A DNA stretch of 64,000 bases, taken from NCBI GenBank assembly GCA_028673005.1, contig CM054114.1, positions 11,191,108 to 11,255,107 on the forward strand, written 5' to 3'. This document shows, one piece after another, positions 23,308 to 34,648 of the stretch (position 1 is its first letter; every line of letters starts with the position of its first letter). The position numbers were made by a program, and so were the translations under genes. The notes beneath the pieces were generated by a model, which saw only the letters and a list, made by a program, of their open reading frames with translations, made no database searches and had not been told where the DNA came from. This stretch comes from Tanypteryx hageni (Eukaryota > Arthropoda > Insecta > Odonata > Petaluridae).

Positions 23308-23895
23308 TTACAGCGTGGTATACTCTGCTTTGGAGCGTAGCTGTGGAGGATTGGGGATTTGGATAAATGGCGGTTTAGACGGGAGGTAAGTAAATCTGAA
23401 GGCAAATAGTCTCTTTGGTTGCATGGTTTCTCCCATATCGGAAGCATATATCCTTCCGGCGTTTATTTCGGAATAATTTCGCGTCAACAGTGACGGCGCT
23501 GTAATCGGAACAGATGGCATCACGCGATCACGCACTTTTGGATCAGCGCACGCGCCCCTCTCGTCCACTGAGGAATCCCAACCAGTGAGGCCATCACATC
23601 CCACCAGGTGGGAACATTCCATAAAGACATTCCTTCCCGCATCCATTAATTCCCACCTGAACGAAATAATAAGATTTAAACGTTCTGGGTCTCCTAGGAT
23701 TCGTCTCTCTGTCGTCATCAGTGTAGAATAACGTAACACTAATAAATTGGAACGAATAATTAATTCCGTTAGCAGTAACAATACTCTTTGTTTGATAGGT
23801 ACCTCAAAGACGATCAAATGTCGAGTATGTATTTTCATTCCTCGTATGCTATTTTTTAAATTCCACAAATCACACCCAGCATATCTGCTAACCAA
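23308..23895 (-). CDS. long ORF of unknown nature
   Basis: 195 codons open on the minus strand, the longest ORF here outside tandem arrays and domain-bearing elements. It runs through moderately GC-rich sequence, and a second frame (23214-23447) overlaps it. The composition is mixed (ILGDPERLNLIISF, VRDRVMPSVPITAPS) with no domain, signal peptide or membrane segment that I recognise. It could be an unrecognised repeat or a chance ORF. No splice or promoter evidence. Confidence 0.2.
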   Translation of the reverse strand: MVSRYAGCDLWNLKNSIRGMKIHTRHLIVFEVPIKQRVLLLLTELIIRSNLLVLRYSTLMTTERRILGDPERLNLIISFRWELMDAGRNVFMECSHLVGCDGLTGWDSSVDERGACADPKVRDRVMPSVPITAPSLLTRNYSEINAGRIYASDMGETMQPKRLFAFRFTYLPSKPPFIQIPNPPQLRSKAEYTTL

Positions 23896-24027
23896 AGTTC
23901 TTTAAGCAATGAATTTCATTCCTTTCTCTTTGTCTCTGCCTTATATAAAATAAAAATAATTTTAACCTACCTTCTACAAATAATAAGTAGAATTCACTAA
24001 ACATACTTTATGAAACGTCTATTAAAG

Positions 24028-24671
24028 CAGTGTTGCCTAATCTGTTTAAATGGCGGGCCGCATCGGTGGTTGCGAAAACTTCGGCGGGCCGTATTGAAAG
24101 TTGCCAATTCTTCGGCGGGCCGGATTAGGATTTAAATTGGAAATTACATATATATTCTTAGGTGACATGTAAATAAAAATCAGTTCTAAATAAGGGGGGT
24201 GCCGGTGGTGTAGTGGCTAGGACGCTGGCTGCTACTCGCCCGCTGCAGCGGACATGACTCCTGCAAAAGTAGGGCTCCTGTTTGTATGGTTTTGAGGAGA
24301 CCGTGCAAAGTGCTCCATCATTCGGAAGGGACGTTAAGCCGTTGGCCCCCTTGGTGCTCTTCGTTAAGAGCAGGCTAATGTAGGCACCGGGTTTCCCTCC
24401 TCTCTTGTGATTGTGTTCGGCGTGGAAGGAGTTATGGCTATTATAATTCAGGAGGTTGATTATCCAAAAATGCACACACACACACAGTTATAAATAAGGG
24501 TATTATGGTTAACGTTTCAATATTGAAATTTTTATTATAAAAATTTTCATAAAAATGTCTAAGTTTGTGTGTTAAATATTTAGGATTACTTTTTTATCAT
24601 AGCTTCGCGGGCCGCACTAATAGCCTTCGCGGATCGCATCCGGCCCGCGGCTCAAAGGTTTGGCACCACTG
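24028..24671. mobile_element. hAT-like non-autonomous element with nested SINE
   Basis: The left end reads CAGTGTTGCCTAATCTG, and the inverted right end reads CAGTGGTGCCAAACCTTTG. Subterminal GCGGGCCGCA-type repeats follow on both sides. The flanks TATTAAAG (24020-24027) and TGTTAAAG (24672-24679) form an 8-bp target duplication with one mismatch. No transposase is encoded. A SINE of 290 bp interrupts it at 24196-24485. Confidence 0.85.
24196..24485 (+). mobile_element. tRNA-derived SINE, family A, nested copy
   Basis: The body matches the SINE at 18457-18768 (GGAAGGGACGTTAAGCCG, CCCCCTTGGTGCTCTTCG, then a CA tail). The tRNA-like head is worn and lacks a good B box. It is flanked by AGTTCTAAATAAGG (24182-24195) and AGTTATAAATAAGG (24486-24499), a 14-bp target duplication with one mismatch. 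It lies inside the hAT-like element and is therefore younger than it. Confidence 0.92.
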
Positions 24672-24679
24672 TGTTAAAG

Positions 24680-25689
24680 GACAACCTACGTCATGGCAGG
24701 GCAACCCAAACCCAGGAAAGTGCCACTTGAAAAAAGAAATATTTTTTAGGGATCACAGAAAAAACTTTATTTAAAAAAATAAATTAATACTGTTGCTAAT
24801 AAAAAATCTAGTTTTCCGTATTTCTGCTGATACATCACAGGTTGGCCTCAATTTTTAATGTTGTAATTCTTAATTGACTTTTCAAATTTATATCAGTTAT
24901 CGAATCTTTGGTTTCATTTTCAAAAATTTTAATTTTTGAAAGAGTTTTGCATCGACATGTACTTCCAAAAAGAATTACAATGTTTTAAGCATTTTATTAA
25001 CTGGGCGTGTTAACTGTTATAAATTTGTTATAAAACTCAATTTTATCTTCCGTTGTCGAAAACATTTTTCGCAACTCATTATTGCATTGCAAATCTATTA
25101 ATTCTAATTGATATTCTTCAGAAACGAAACTCGCAGCAACGTAAAATGGGATTGTAAAAATTTTGAAAAGTGGATCGCATAGAGAACTTTCTCCTAATCG
25201 TTGGAAAGCGAAAACACGAAGTGAAGGAGAATACGCACGTGTTTAGAAAAGTAAGGGGGAGATGGTAGTATTGGAAGGTGTTTTTAGTTCATGTAACGCA
25301 ATGTATTTAATCGTTCTGCCGCTCTCCCACCGTTTTGCTTTTTTCCTTTATTCTTTGTCGTTCCCACTATTGTTGTTTATTCTTCATTTTGGTTGCTTTA
25401 TAAATATATGATTTAGGATTTTGCTTGTTTTCTTCTAATTAAATCAAAAGAGCCAAAAAGAAAGAACGCGAGAGCCAAATGCGACTCACGAGCCACGAGT
25501 TTCTCAGGTCTGCCCCATGTGTACGCGAGAGCACACACGCAAAGACACGTATATTCCGTTGCAAAGAAGACAAAAAAACAGTAATAGTCATGATGCTCAT
25601 GATTTATTTTTGACGCGCAGAGTTTAGCCTCAAACAGGCCTTCTTACGATACACTGCTTGTCCTTTCAAGGGCCTTTATCATTCTCGTT
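24680..25689. other. unassigned DNA
   Basis: AT-rich with no recognised repeat or gene. Confidence 0.45.
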
Positions 25690-25930
25690 CGTTCGCTCTC
25701 TTGTGCCTCTCTCCCCCAACTAATCCCCCTCAAATCCATTCCCTCCCGCTTATCCTCTACACTTCCCCTTTAACTCACAACAAAAGATCGCCGCTTTGGT
25801 TATTCTCAACCCTTTCCCTTTTCTCTACATACCCCCTCTCCACCTCCGCTCACCCTCTCTCTCTCTCCTCTCCTTTCCTACCCCTTTTCTCCCACTTCCA
25901 AACCCAAAGTAGCCTCCCTGACCAGACCTC
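25690..25930. repeat. pyrimidine-rich island
   Basis: C+T-rich plus strand with CCCTCTCTCTCTCTCC near 25855. The overlapping 97-codon ORF is Ser/Pro/Leu low complexity. Confidence 0.7.
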
Positions 25931-27633
25931 TTATACTTCTCCGTATCTACTACACTCGCACAAGTCCAGAAGAATTCAAGTCTCTGGCGGATGACGTTCT
26001 ACGGACTCGGGTTTAAATAAGGAAACCGACGCAATTCTACCATCTTTCATCATGTTCCTCATAATCGTTATTAATTATTATAACTTCTATCTGTGGTAAA
26101 TTTTTAAGGACTCTTTCGAATTTTATAAGGATAGGTCGGCCTTCTCCCTTCGCGAAGTACACTCATGCAAAGTCTTACATGTTCTAGAAAACGTAAATGT
26201 TTCTTTCACAATATATAACACTGAAATTTAACTGCGCTCTCATTGGGCTATTAGATTTTTCCACATTACCATATTTAAATATCGTTGTATTTGAAAATAT
26301 TTTTTCTGTAGCATAATAATTTGTGATAGTACATTAGCAAACACGTTGCGATTCATATATTTAAGCCGTTATAGTAACTGTGCCATATGATATTTTTAGG
26401 TCAGAGAATCACTTAATGATCGAAAAAAACGGTCGCCACTTACAAACTTGTGTTAAAACAGGTAAGCACTGGACCTATTTATTTCATATTCATAATAATG
26501 ACCTCAGTGCAATAGCGAAAAGTCCCCTTTCCTTTCATCTTATAGTGTTCGTGTTTTCTGCATAACACTACCCACATCAAATTAGAAATATTTCTTGATA
26601 TCAAACGTGAGACACACAAATCGTATGTGATGATTATAACAGTGATTTTAATTTAATTTCGACAGCCACGTAAGCCACATCAAATACTTTAGACAATTCG
26701 CTTCGATTTTAGTTACGATGTTTTGACAGCCCAAGTTAATGAGTTCGTCAGTTTTGAAACTTCGGGGGATTTGCATTCGAAAGTATCCCGTGGTTGTAGC
26801 GTAAACCGATAAAAATATAGATTTTCATTCCGCATCCTACAAGAATATCGTAATTTTTTAAGCAAGTGTAGTTTCTAAAATACCCGTGGAGCTCTCAACT
26901 CCCTAGAACAGCATGAAAAATGTTTTCTTTCTCTCGCTTCGCAAATACTATTTTTGACGCCGCATCGGAACTGTTCCTTCTCCGAAAATAGATATGCCTC
27001 TTTCCACAGACAAAGTTAGTCCTCGCAAGCGCTCTCTTCGAGCGGAAATTCTGCGTAGGAGGGTATTTTTTATTTCTAAAAGGATTTGAGAACGTATGAA
27101 ACTTTTTCCGTTGTCTGCAAACTTTTCACTTCCATTGTGTCCACAGCGTATTTTTTTCGCTCGTTAAAAAACAACTTCAGAGTCGCCATTGTAATTGTAG
27201 ATGAATTTGTTTCCAACGAACTTTTCTCGTTTTAGATCGTGAAAAAAATTTGCGTGGGACATGGAAGTGTAACGAGACTTGAGTCGGTTTATTTAGATGC
27301 ATTTATTTTTAAGTCATACACCCTAAAAAAAACATCGTAGTTACGGTATTGAGCCATGCAAGAGAGAAAATTTCGGAATGTTTTAATTTTAACATGAAAT
27401 GACATTAATGAAATTAGTCGGGGATTAAATAGAGAAAATAACTGCCTAGGTGACTCATCAGATTTTAGAACTGCCTTTGTCTATAACTGTCGTTTCATTT
27501 GAAGCTTATATCGTTGCTTATGTATGGTTATTTTTTATTTGAATACCATGAAAAATATGACTCATGGTGTAATATTCCAAGACATATGTCCACATCTTTA
27601 TGATTAAATTTTGATTTACGCAGAAATTTTTAT
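25931..27633. other. unassigned DNA
   Basis: No domain-bearing ORF, array or element end seen. Confidence 0.45.
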
Positions 27634-27849
27634 TTAAAAAATTAACGAAATTCTGATAGTGACCAACACTAATATGATGGTGGTCAATATCACCATCTCA
27701 TTGACGCGCTTTCCGCAGGATTTTTTCGACTCCGATTGCAGGATTCCTTGCAGCATGCTCTCAGCGACATTCCTGATTCTAGCCTTTAGTTCGTCGAGAG
27801 AATGGAAAATTGCCACCATTCCCCTCTCCCCTCTCTTAAAGGACTGCAA
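27634..27849 (-). CDS. weak candidate terminal exon, C-terminal membrane segment
   Basis: The minus frame is open after a good acceptor-like TTCATTGCAG (about 27845-27854) and ends TTTTTTAAATAAA, so stop and AATAAA overlap. The product would have an amphipathic stretch (SLDELKARIRNVAESMLQGI), a basic patch (KKSCGKRV) and a C-terminal hydrophobic run (EMVILTTIILVLVTIRISLIF). That is a tail-anchored layout. There is no ATG near the start, so it would have to be an internal or last exon. The opposite strand is also open for 72 codons. No family recognised. Confidence 0.2.
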   Translation of the reverse strand: MQSFKRGERGMVAIFHSLDELKARIRNVAESMLQGILQSESKKSCGKRVNEMVILTTIILVLVTIRISLIF

Positions 27850-30800
27850 TGAATATCGATATACAATATACTATTAGAAATACAGCCCTGTTGGTCTCTT
27901 TATGAATCATTTTAGCAATAAATAATAAAGACATTTTCTTTGTATTTGTGCATCATTAAAAGGACTATTAATATGTTGATCTTCCGTTTCATGTCCTTAT
28001 AAATAAGTGGATTTTGTAGCATAGATACCTCGAGACTACAAAATAATTGCATCAAATGTACTCAGTACGTTAATATATGCAAGCAGGAATAGAAATCTGG
28101 AACATAAAAAGTTACTCTTGCATTCGTTAGAATATGGCTAGAGCCAAAGAGTGAAGATTTAATTTTTATGATGTGAAAAGCAGCAAGCTTACTATCGAGA
28201 ACCTCATCGACGACCCGCCGTTTTTCACGTCATTCCGCTCAATTGTAGCGGCGCATCTCCTCTAGTGCCGTGTGCGCTCTGCGGTCGAGACAAAATTCGC
28301 CTTTTATTCAGTCCATTCAGATATTTCCGCTTTCGAATGCAACTGGAGTACGTCAGATGGATCTTTTTTCATAAACGGTTACATTCAAGTGTGTCTGATA
28401 ATTGGACAAGTCAGTTGAGGGTACGGAGGACAGGTACGGTTGGGGGAGGGGGGACGGGGAGGAGTTGTTACGCATTCAACGTACGAAGTAGAAGAATTGT
28501 TTGTGTTTTCAGGGAAATAAAAAAATTGGAAGAAAAAGAGAAGACCATGGAGAGAGATAGTGAGAGAGAGAGTCATAAAGAGAACCAATTAAAATTCGCA
28601 ATGTTTTGGGTTTTGCGATTTCAAGAGGGGTGGATAGCACGCATGTTCGAATCTTGTAATCTTCGCCCTTCAACTACTTATAAACTACTCTTCAATCTCT
28701 GAAGAGAGAGAAATATTTCATTTCCATTCTATTCATTTGCCCAATCTCGATTATTTCGTATACTTTTTTCTTCTAAAGAGTGAAAAGATTTCTGCTTCGA
28801 AAAAAGCTGTCGTCTCTCCGAAGTCACTCATAAATCACATAAATCGGAGGGAATTTCGTGGAAAATTTTCAAATATTCTGCACATCGGAGGCTCACGTCA
28901 ATGATTACCCTGAAAATGTCATTGTTCATCGTGATTTTATTTTTAAATGATTCTCAGTGTGTTTATTAATGTTTGCTTTTTAAAGAAAAACATCTATTTT
29001 ATCTTAAAAATAATTTGATGATACATTTTATTGTTTTTATTTTTGATATTTTGACTATGCTATGTTCAGTTTTGATCACTTGAATTCTATTGTTATGAGC
29101 ATATAAAATAAATATTTTGAAAGGCATGATTAAGTGACACAAATTGCAATAATTATTTAAATTTATAAAAATTATCTTAGCTCTTGTCTATCCCATTTCA
29201 ATCGAAGCTTTTAAATATTGACCTTGAAAATATATAGCCTATATCAAAGCATCTCAATGCTACATCGATATGGATGGACACAAATTCATTGCGTTTATTA
29301 TCGATGACGGAGCAATGGCGGGAAAACCTATTGATGCTATATTATAAATTCCACAAAACTACCTTTGATGACTTTTTAAGCAGCGTGGGTGCTGATTGCT
29401 TTAATTCATAAAGACATTGGTCAAGAATACATTGGTCGGAATCATTGGATGCATCGTCATTCGGTGAAGACGAATGAGTAAATAAATTTAATTAATGGCT
29501 AACGAGGGGAAAAAGGTTCAAGTTCCAGATTTTTCGCAGAAATCTCTTACTGAACTCATCTTCAGTTTATTGTTGAGTATTTACTTGCCGCGACACACAA
29601 CATTTCGATATCTTTCAATCGTCTCTTACACTATCAATTCAAGTTTCTTTTTAATTGTCTTCGAAATTCGCAGTCATTAAAATTCATTCAGTTCTTAAGA
29701 TTATCAACCCTCCAAAACAATGTGAAAAGGTCCTCAATTCGTATTATGGTCATGCGTTTTCTTTTAAGAGAGGGCGTTATCCCCCTAGCACTAAAACTTC
29801 TTTAAAGAGAGATACGGACAGGACCGAGGCGAAACCGTTCCAATCATCTCGATCGAATCAGAATCAGCACCCCTCCCCCTCCATTGAAAGATGTGACGTC
29901 GTAACCCTCCCCCCCCCCCCCCCACCTTACACCACGTCCTCCTGCCAAACTTGTAATCCTCCCCCTCCTAGCTCAATCGCTCGCGCCATTCGCAGTGTGT
30001 CCCCAGAAGTCTTGTTTAATCGCCTCCCTCGGAGGCACGCTAATGACCGGGAAGACAAACTCCTACGTCGATCAAATTACTTAGGGTTACCACACAGGGA
30101 GAGAGAGGAGGAGATCCAAGAAAGGTGAAAGGGCGCGCAAAGAAAGCGTGAAATGTGGTATGAGAGCATTGCGTCAACGCCTGTGCGAATAAATGCTACC
30201 GCTGCGGGTCCAATGAAGTAATGAATACGATACGGCATTCATGATGAGAAGGTAAATCTAAACCTGAGTCAAAATTTCGTCTTTTAAACTAAAATGAAAT
30301 TATTTCTCTTGTCAAATGAGTGGGACTAGATGATTTGAATTGCTACATTATTCATATAAAAAGTTTACATTTAAATTATCAATTTCAAATTTCGTAAAAT
30401 TATTCCTTAAAAAATAACCAGCGTAACGAGTTTTTATGTGATATAATACCTATATGTACGATTTTTCATGTTAAATTGATAAAATTCGTGAATTTCTGGA
30501 AAAGTTTTCTGATCAACATAAATGACACCGATCGAGATTCATCTCATAGGGTGATGTATGGTTCCTGCGATTTTTTTCTGAAATAGGAAACAAAAATAAA
30601 TCAAGAGTGTTCACTCAATTGCTCCTCGAGTTTCCGAAACAACTAGAGAAGAGTGATTAAGGCTATCGGGGACAGTCCCTCTTGACGACACGGAATCGTT
30701 CGACGCAAACTTGGTCAGCGAGAGCCATTTGAAGTCCTTCCTTGGGAGCAATTAGTGACAACGCTGGATCCTTCCTACAGCCATTACTTTTGGGTTTCCC

Positions 30801-31359
30801 AATTAAGCTCGCTATGGAACTTGGAAATTTTTATTTATTTGGCTGATGTAATCATACTCTCTAGCCCTAAAAAATTGTACGAAAATTTTCCAAAAATATG
30901 TTTTGAAAAATATAGCTGTTTTTTATGTTTTTTTTTAATTCTTAAACCTACATTCTTAATAAGTTACCATATTTTGTTTTCATGCATCCTTACTTTAACA
31001 AGGAAATGATATTTATACATAAAACAATAATTGCATTGGAAAATACTATTTAAGAAAGTATTATACACTGTTTAAATTTTAAATAAGAAATTCTAATTGT
31101 TTGCTCGATAAGAACTAATCTCCAAATAATGTTTACAATGCTGACATGTTTAAACATTTTCATTCCGAAAACACTTCCACGGGGAGTCCCGGGACACGAA
31201 ATAATCACTCAAGGCTTTCGGCATATTTTTAATTTTTTTTTCTGGTTGCGGTTATATTTGTTTTCTGGTTGCTCAAGGATTGAGGGCAGAAATATGCTTA
31301 AGAGTCAAAGATTTTGTTGAGAGAATTGAAGTGATGCATATTTTTGTAACTAAACAAAA
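27850..31359. other. unassigned DNA with a poly-C run
   Basis: Contains a run of about 15 C residues at 29909-29923 in a C-rich patch, and a GA-rich patch near 28545-28575. The 145- and 157-codon plus ORFs (28265-28702 and 29655-30128) lack domains, cover these biased patches, and are not offered as genes. Confidence 0.45.
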
Positions 31360-31566
31360 CTATGTTACCGTATTTGCCTCTAGATTTTCGGTCAAATTAG
31401 TTCTGTAGACAGGATTCATCTTAGGCCAGTATTTTTCGATGTAAATGCCATAACCCAGAACTAGGCCGAGGAATATAACAAGAGTCATGAGGAAAACGAA
31501 CAAACGACTGAAAAATGTGCATACTGTAAGAAAATGAACTCCTAATAATATGGTGGTGGATTTCAT
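31360..31566 (-). CDS. weak candidate small membrane ORF
   Basis: A 68-codon ATG ORF with a hydrophobic first half (two blocks around residues 5-18 and 21-42, FVFLMTLVIFLGLVLGYGI), then a polar tail ending TENLEANTVT. Two acceptor-like sites (TTTCTTACAG, then ATTTTTCAG) lie in its first 20 codons, so it could instead be the last exon of something longer. Unknown family; chance not excluded. Confidence 0.2.
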   Translation of the reverse strand: MKSTTILLGVHFLTVCTFFSRLFVFLMTLVIFLGLVLGYGIYIEKYWPKMNPVYRTNLTENLEANTVT

Positions 31567-31845
31567 CTGGTTTTTGTTGAGTTAACTCTTATTAGGTTTT
31601 CCTATTTTAAAATCCCAAGGCGCTGAGGGTCCCAGGGCAAAATTTGTTCTTCGCGAGCGAGCTTTCATCCTTCACTGTTTTGAATTTCTCAGAAAAATTT
31701 ATAATGAAACTATCTTTTTTCGTAGATACCATAAGGTCACTGCTAATTAGAAAATTCCGTTTTAGATGTGGTGCATTGAGAGAAAGGGGGAGAGATCGTT
31801 AATAAGGTTTGGGGCAAAGAAAGATTCAAAGAGATGCTAGTGGGA

Positions 31846-32270
31846 AAAGAGGGAGGAATGGGGGTAGGGAGAGGTTGGAGGGAGGGAGAGGTTGGAGGGA
31901 GGGAGAGGTTGGAGGGAGGGAGAGGTTGGAGGGAGGGAGAGGTTGGAGTGAGGGAAAAGTTGGAGGGAGGGAGAGGTTGGAGTGAGGGAGAGGTTGGAGG
32001 GAGGGATAGGTTGGAGGGAGGGAGAGGTTGGAGGGAGGGAGAGGTTGGAGGGAGGGAGAGAGAGGTTGAAGAAAGGAGGGAGCAGTTGGAGGGAATAAGG
32101 GAGAGGTTGGAGAGATGGAGAGGTTTGAGAGAGGGAGATGTTGGAGGGAGGGAGAGGTTGGAGGGAGGGAGAGTTTGAAGGAAGGGAGGGAGAGGTTGAA
32201 GGAAGAGAGGGAGAGGTTGAAGAAGGGAGGGAGAAGTTGGAGGGAAGACGGGAGAGGAAGGTAGGGAGGG
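31846..32270. repeat. purine-rich 18-bp minisatellite
   Basis: A tandem array of GAGGGAGGGAGAGGTTGG, 18 bp with variants (GTGAGGGA, GAAGGAAGGGAG), about 20 units. Because the unit is a multiple of three, both strands stay open: minus reads SNLSLPP repeats and plus reads EGGRGWR repeats. The 203-codon minus ORF is an artefact of the array. Confidence 0.95.
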
Positions 32271-34110
32271 AAGAAGATAGAAGGTGGAAGGGAAGGAGGA
32301 GAAGAAACTTCTTGAGTGCGGTCGGCTGAAGCGGCGGTCGACCAGAAGACGTTGCGAAGCAAGCAGGAGATTAAGGAGAGAGCGATATGAAGGAAGTGGG
32401 AGGGAGAAAAGAGGGAAGGAAGGGCGAGAAAGGGCAATATGCAGTCTTTGTTGCGCTGAGATTCGTATTCGGCTGTCTTCCCTCTAAAAGGAGAAGTTTA
32501 TGGCACAAAAAAATGCCGCAGATTGTTCAACAAGGCTTCTTAAACAAAAAAGTGTGGGAGAGAACGTGCAGCAGCACGTGATAACAGCAAACGCGGTTAC
32601 ATTAGCATGTGAAATAGTTTGGAGGATATATATTTCGAAAAAGTAACAGAAGGGATGAGTGGAGCGGAGCGGTTACACGTGGTACGCGGGGCTGTTGGCA
32701 AGTTTGCGAGATTTAGGTACGGAGGTAGAGTTTGACCGAACGAGTTGAAGATGCGGTTGGCTACGCTTCTCAAGGAAGAATATATTAATGCGGTCTGAGT
32801 CCAGGTTCTAAGCTACGTGTGCTTAAAGCTGTTGTTGTTTCGCTAGTAGAGTGAACGATATTCATTGCTTGAAAATAGCTAATGAAGTAACATTTGAATA
32901 TACGTTTTGATATTCACTACTTATTCATTTTCAATAAAGAAGAATATTTCCCTTAAAATTTCAAGCAATCACTTCTGTAGTTCTTGAAAAAAGCACTTTT
33001 ACTTGCAAATTTTATATATTTGTAATGTTTTATTGACTCTTAGGACATTTCACAGTGTGTTATATTTTAACATAAAATAGTTGTTCTTTTGTGATTTAAG
33101 AGAACGTGTTTCATAAATGTGATACCAAATCTAATGGTTCCTTTTCTGCCTGCTGGTACTCCATTTACGACTTTCTCTCGGTCCCAACTCCTCAGATCCC
33201 TCCTCTCCTTTAGATTCCATTCGACTCGCCCCGACCCACATTCCCTAAGAAATGTGTGAGTTTTTGAACCATGGGTACCTGGCCTGCATCACCAATCCAT
33301 TCCGATCCCCAGTGCGTGTGCGATTGAGACTTCCCGGCCTCCTAACTCTATATCCTTGTTTTACAATCATAAGAAGGTTTTCTTATTTCCTTAATTTTTC
33401 TCTTATATTATTATTTCTCTGTTATTATAATTTTTAGTTAAATCCTATGCACAAATTTTGTAGTGTAGGAAGGCCGGCAGGAGGTAAACTTTTATAGGCT
33501 CACGATGTCCATTTAGTGGGCCAAAGTTTGATATCGTCTTGTACGTATTTTTAAGCTGAAGCGCAGCATGCCGTTCCTTTTCTCAAAAGAATCCGAGTTC
33601 GAGTCCAGGAATTTTCCTTTATATGTTATAAACAAGATATAAACTCTATACGTACACTTTTTAACATAAAATATAATGAAGTACATATATTATTCTTGCT
33701 GTGATAATTCTAATCCGTCCAAAAATTAATTTGGAATTTGTATAACTAAGTTCTCGAGTTCACTTGCATCTCAACGAGATAAGCAAGGAACGTTCGACCG
33801 GCGATGGAAGATTTGTGAAAATCTTTTGCTCACTTCTTGATTCCAGACACATTTACTTAACTATTGTCTCGGTAATCCTACGAAAAAATTCGCCATTCAA
33901 AAAAATGAATGGATTTAAAAATGAATTAATTTTAAGCAATGCGAGTAATTAAATGGCCACTTGGCTTAAGGTTTATTGAACTCCCATATATTTCTGATAA
34001 AACACCTGAGATTGTTGGACGGAGCAGAAGCGAGGTTAGTTTTTTTTAATGGCCGATCACAGTGGAGTTCTTGGACCCTGAGCAAGAAAGTCATTTGCGG
34101 CCCTTTAGAC
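32271..34110. other. unassigned DNA with a possible worn SINE head
   Basis: A GAGTTCGAGTCCAGG motif at about 33596 resembles a tRNA B box, with no clear A box or body. The remainder is AT-rich, and I see nothing else. Confidence 0.35.
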
Positions 34111-34648
34111 CAGTATTTCTCAAAAGGTGGGTGGCGACCCCTTAAGAGGATCGCGAGAGGATTTTAAGTGGGTCGTAAACACTCTACGCTGAGGCAAGTG
34201 ATTTTATTCTGGTTTTAAGAGTCCTGCAGATTTTAATTTATCCAAATGTTTTATTCAAAAATCAAGAAAATTCTATGGTTTATCAACGTACAAAAACCTT
34301 TTTAACAAATGAGTTATTTTCATGTAAGAAAAACAAAGAAGAAATTATATCTCAGTAGTAATTAGTACATAAAAATTAAACTATACACCCCATGCTGACT
34401 GAATTTTAAAAAATACATATACGTAGTTGTAAATAAAATAATTTTTAACGCTTACCCTTTATCTACAAAGAGCGCAAATCAAAAACTCTCTCATATAATT
34501 AATTTCTCTATCATCGTCAATCCCTTCCCCACTGTATGGAGAAAACTAGAGTGTTTTTTTTTGTTTGCTTCTAGAATATTCTCGAGGGTCGCGGTGACCA
34601 AATATCCGGACGAAGGGGTCGCCTGACGAATCTACTTGAGAACCACTG
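34111..34648. mobile_element. hAT-like non-autonomous element (538 bp)
   Basis: The left end is CAGTATTTCTCAAAAGG and the inverted right end is CAGTGGTTCTCAAGTAG, with subterminal GGCGACCCCTT on both sides. A perfect 8-bp duplication, CTTTAGAC, flanks it at 34103-34110 and 34649-34656. The interior is AT-rich without a transposase ORF, so it would depend on a transposase in trans. Confidence 0.92.

Noticed and set aside
29655..30128. 157-codon plus ORF over the poly-C run
   Set aside because: It includes an unstable homopolymer and biased Pro/Arg sequence; no domain.
31826..32437. 203-codon Pro/Ser/Leu-rich ORF
   Set aside because: It follows exactly the purine 18-bp minisatellite; the opposite strand is equally open.
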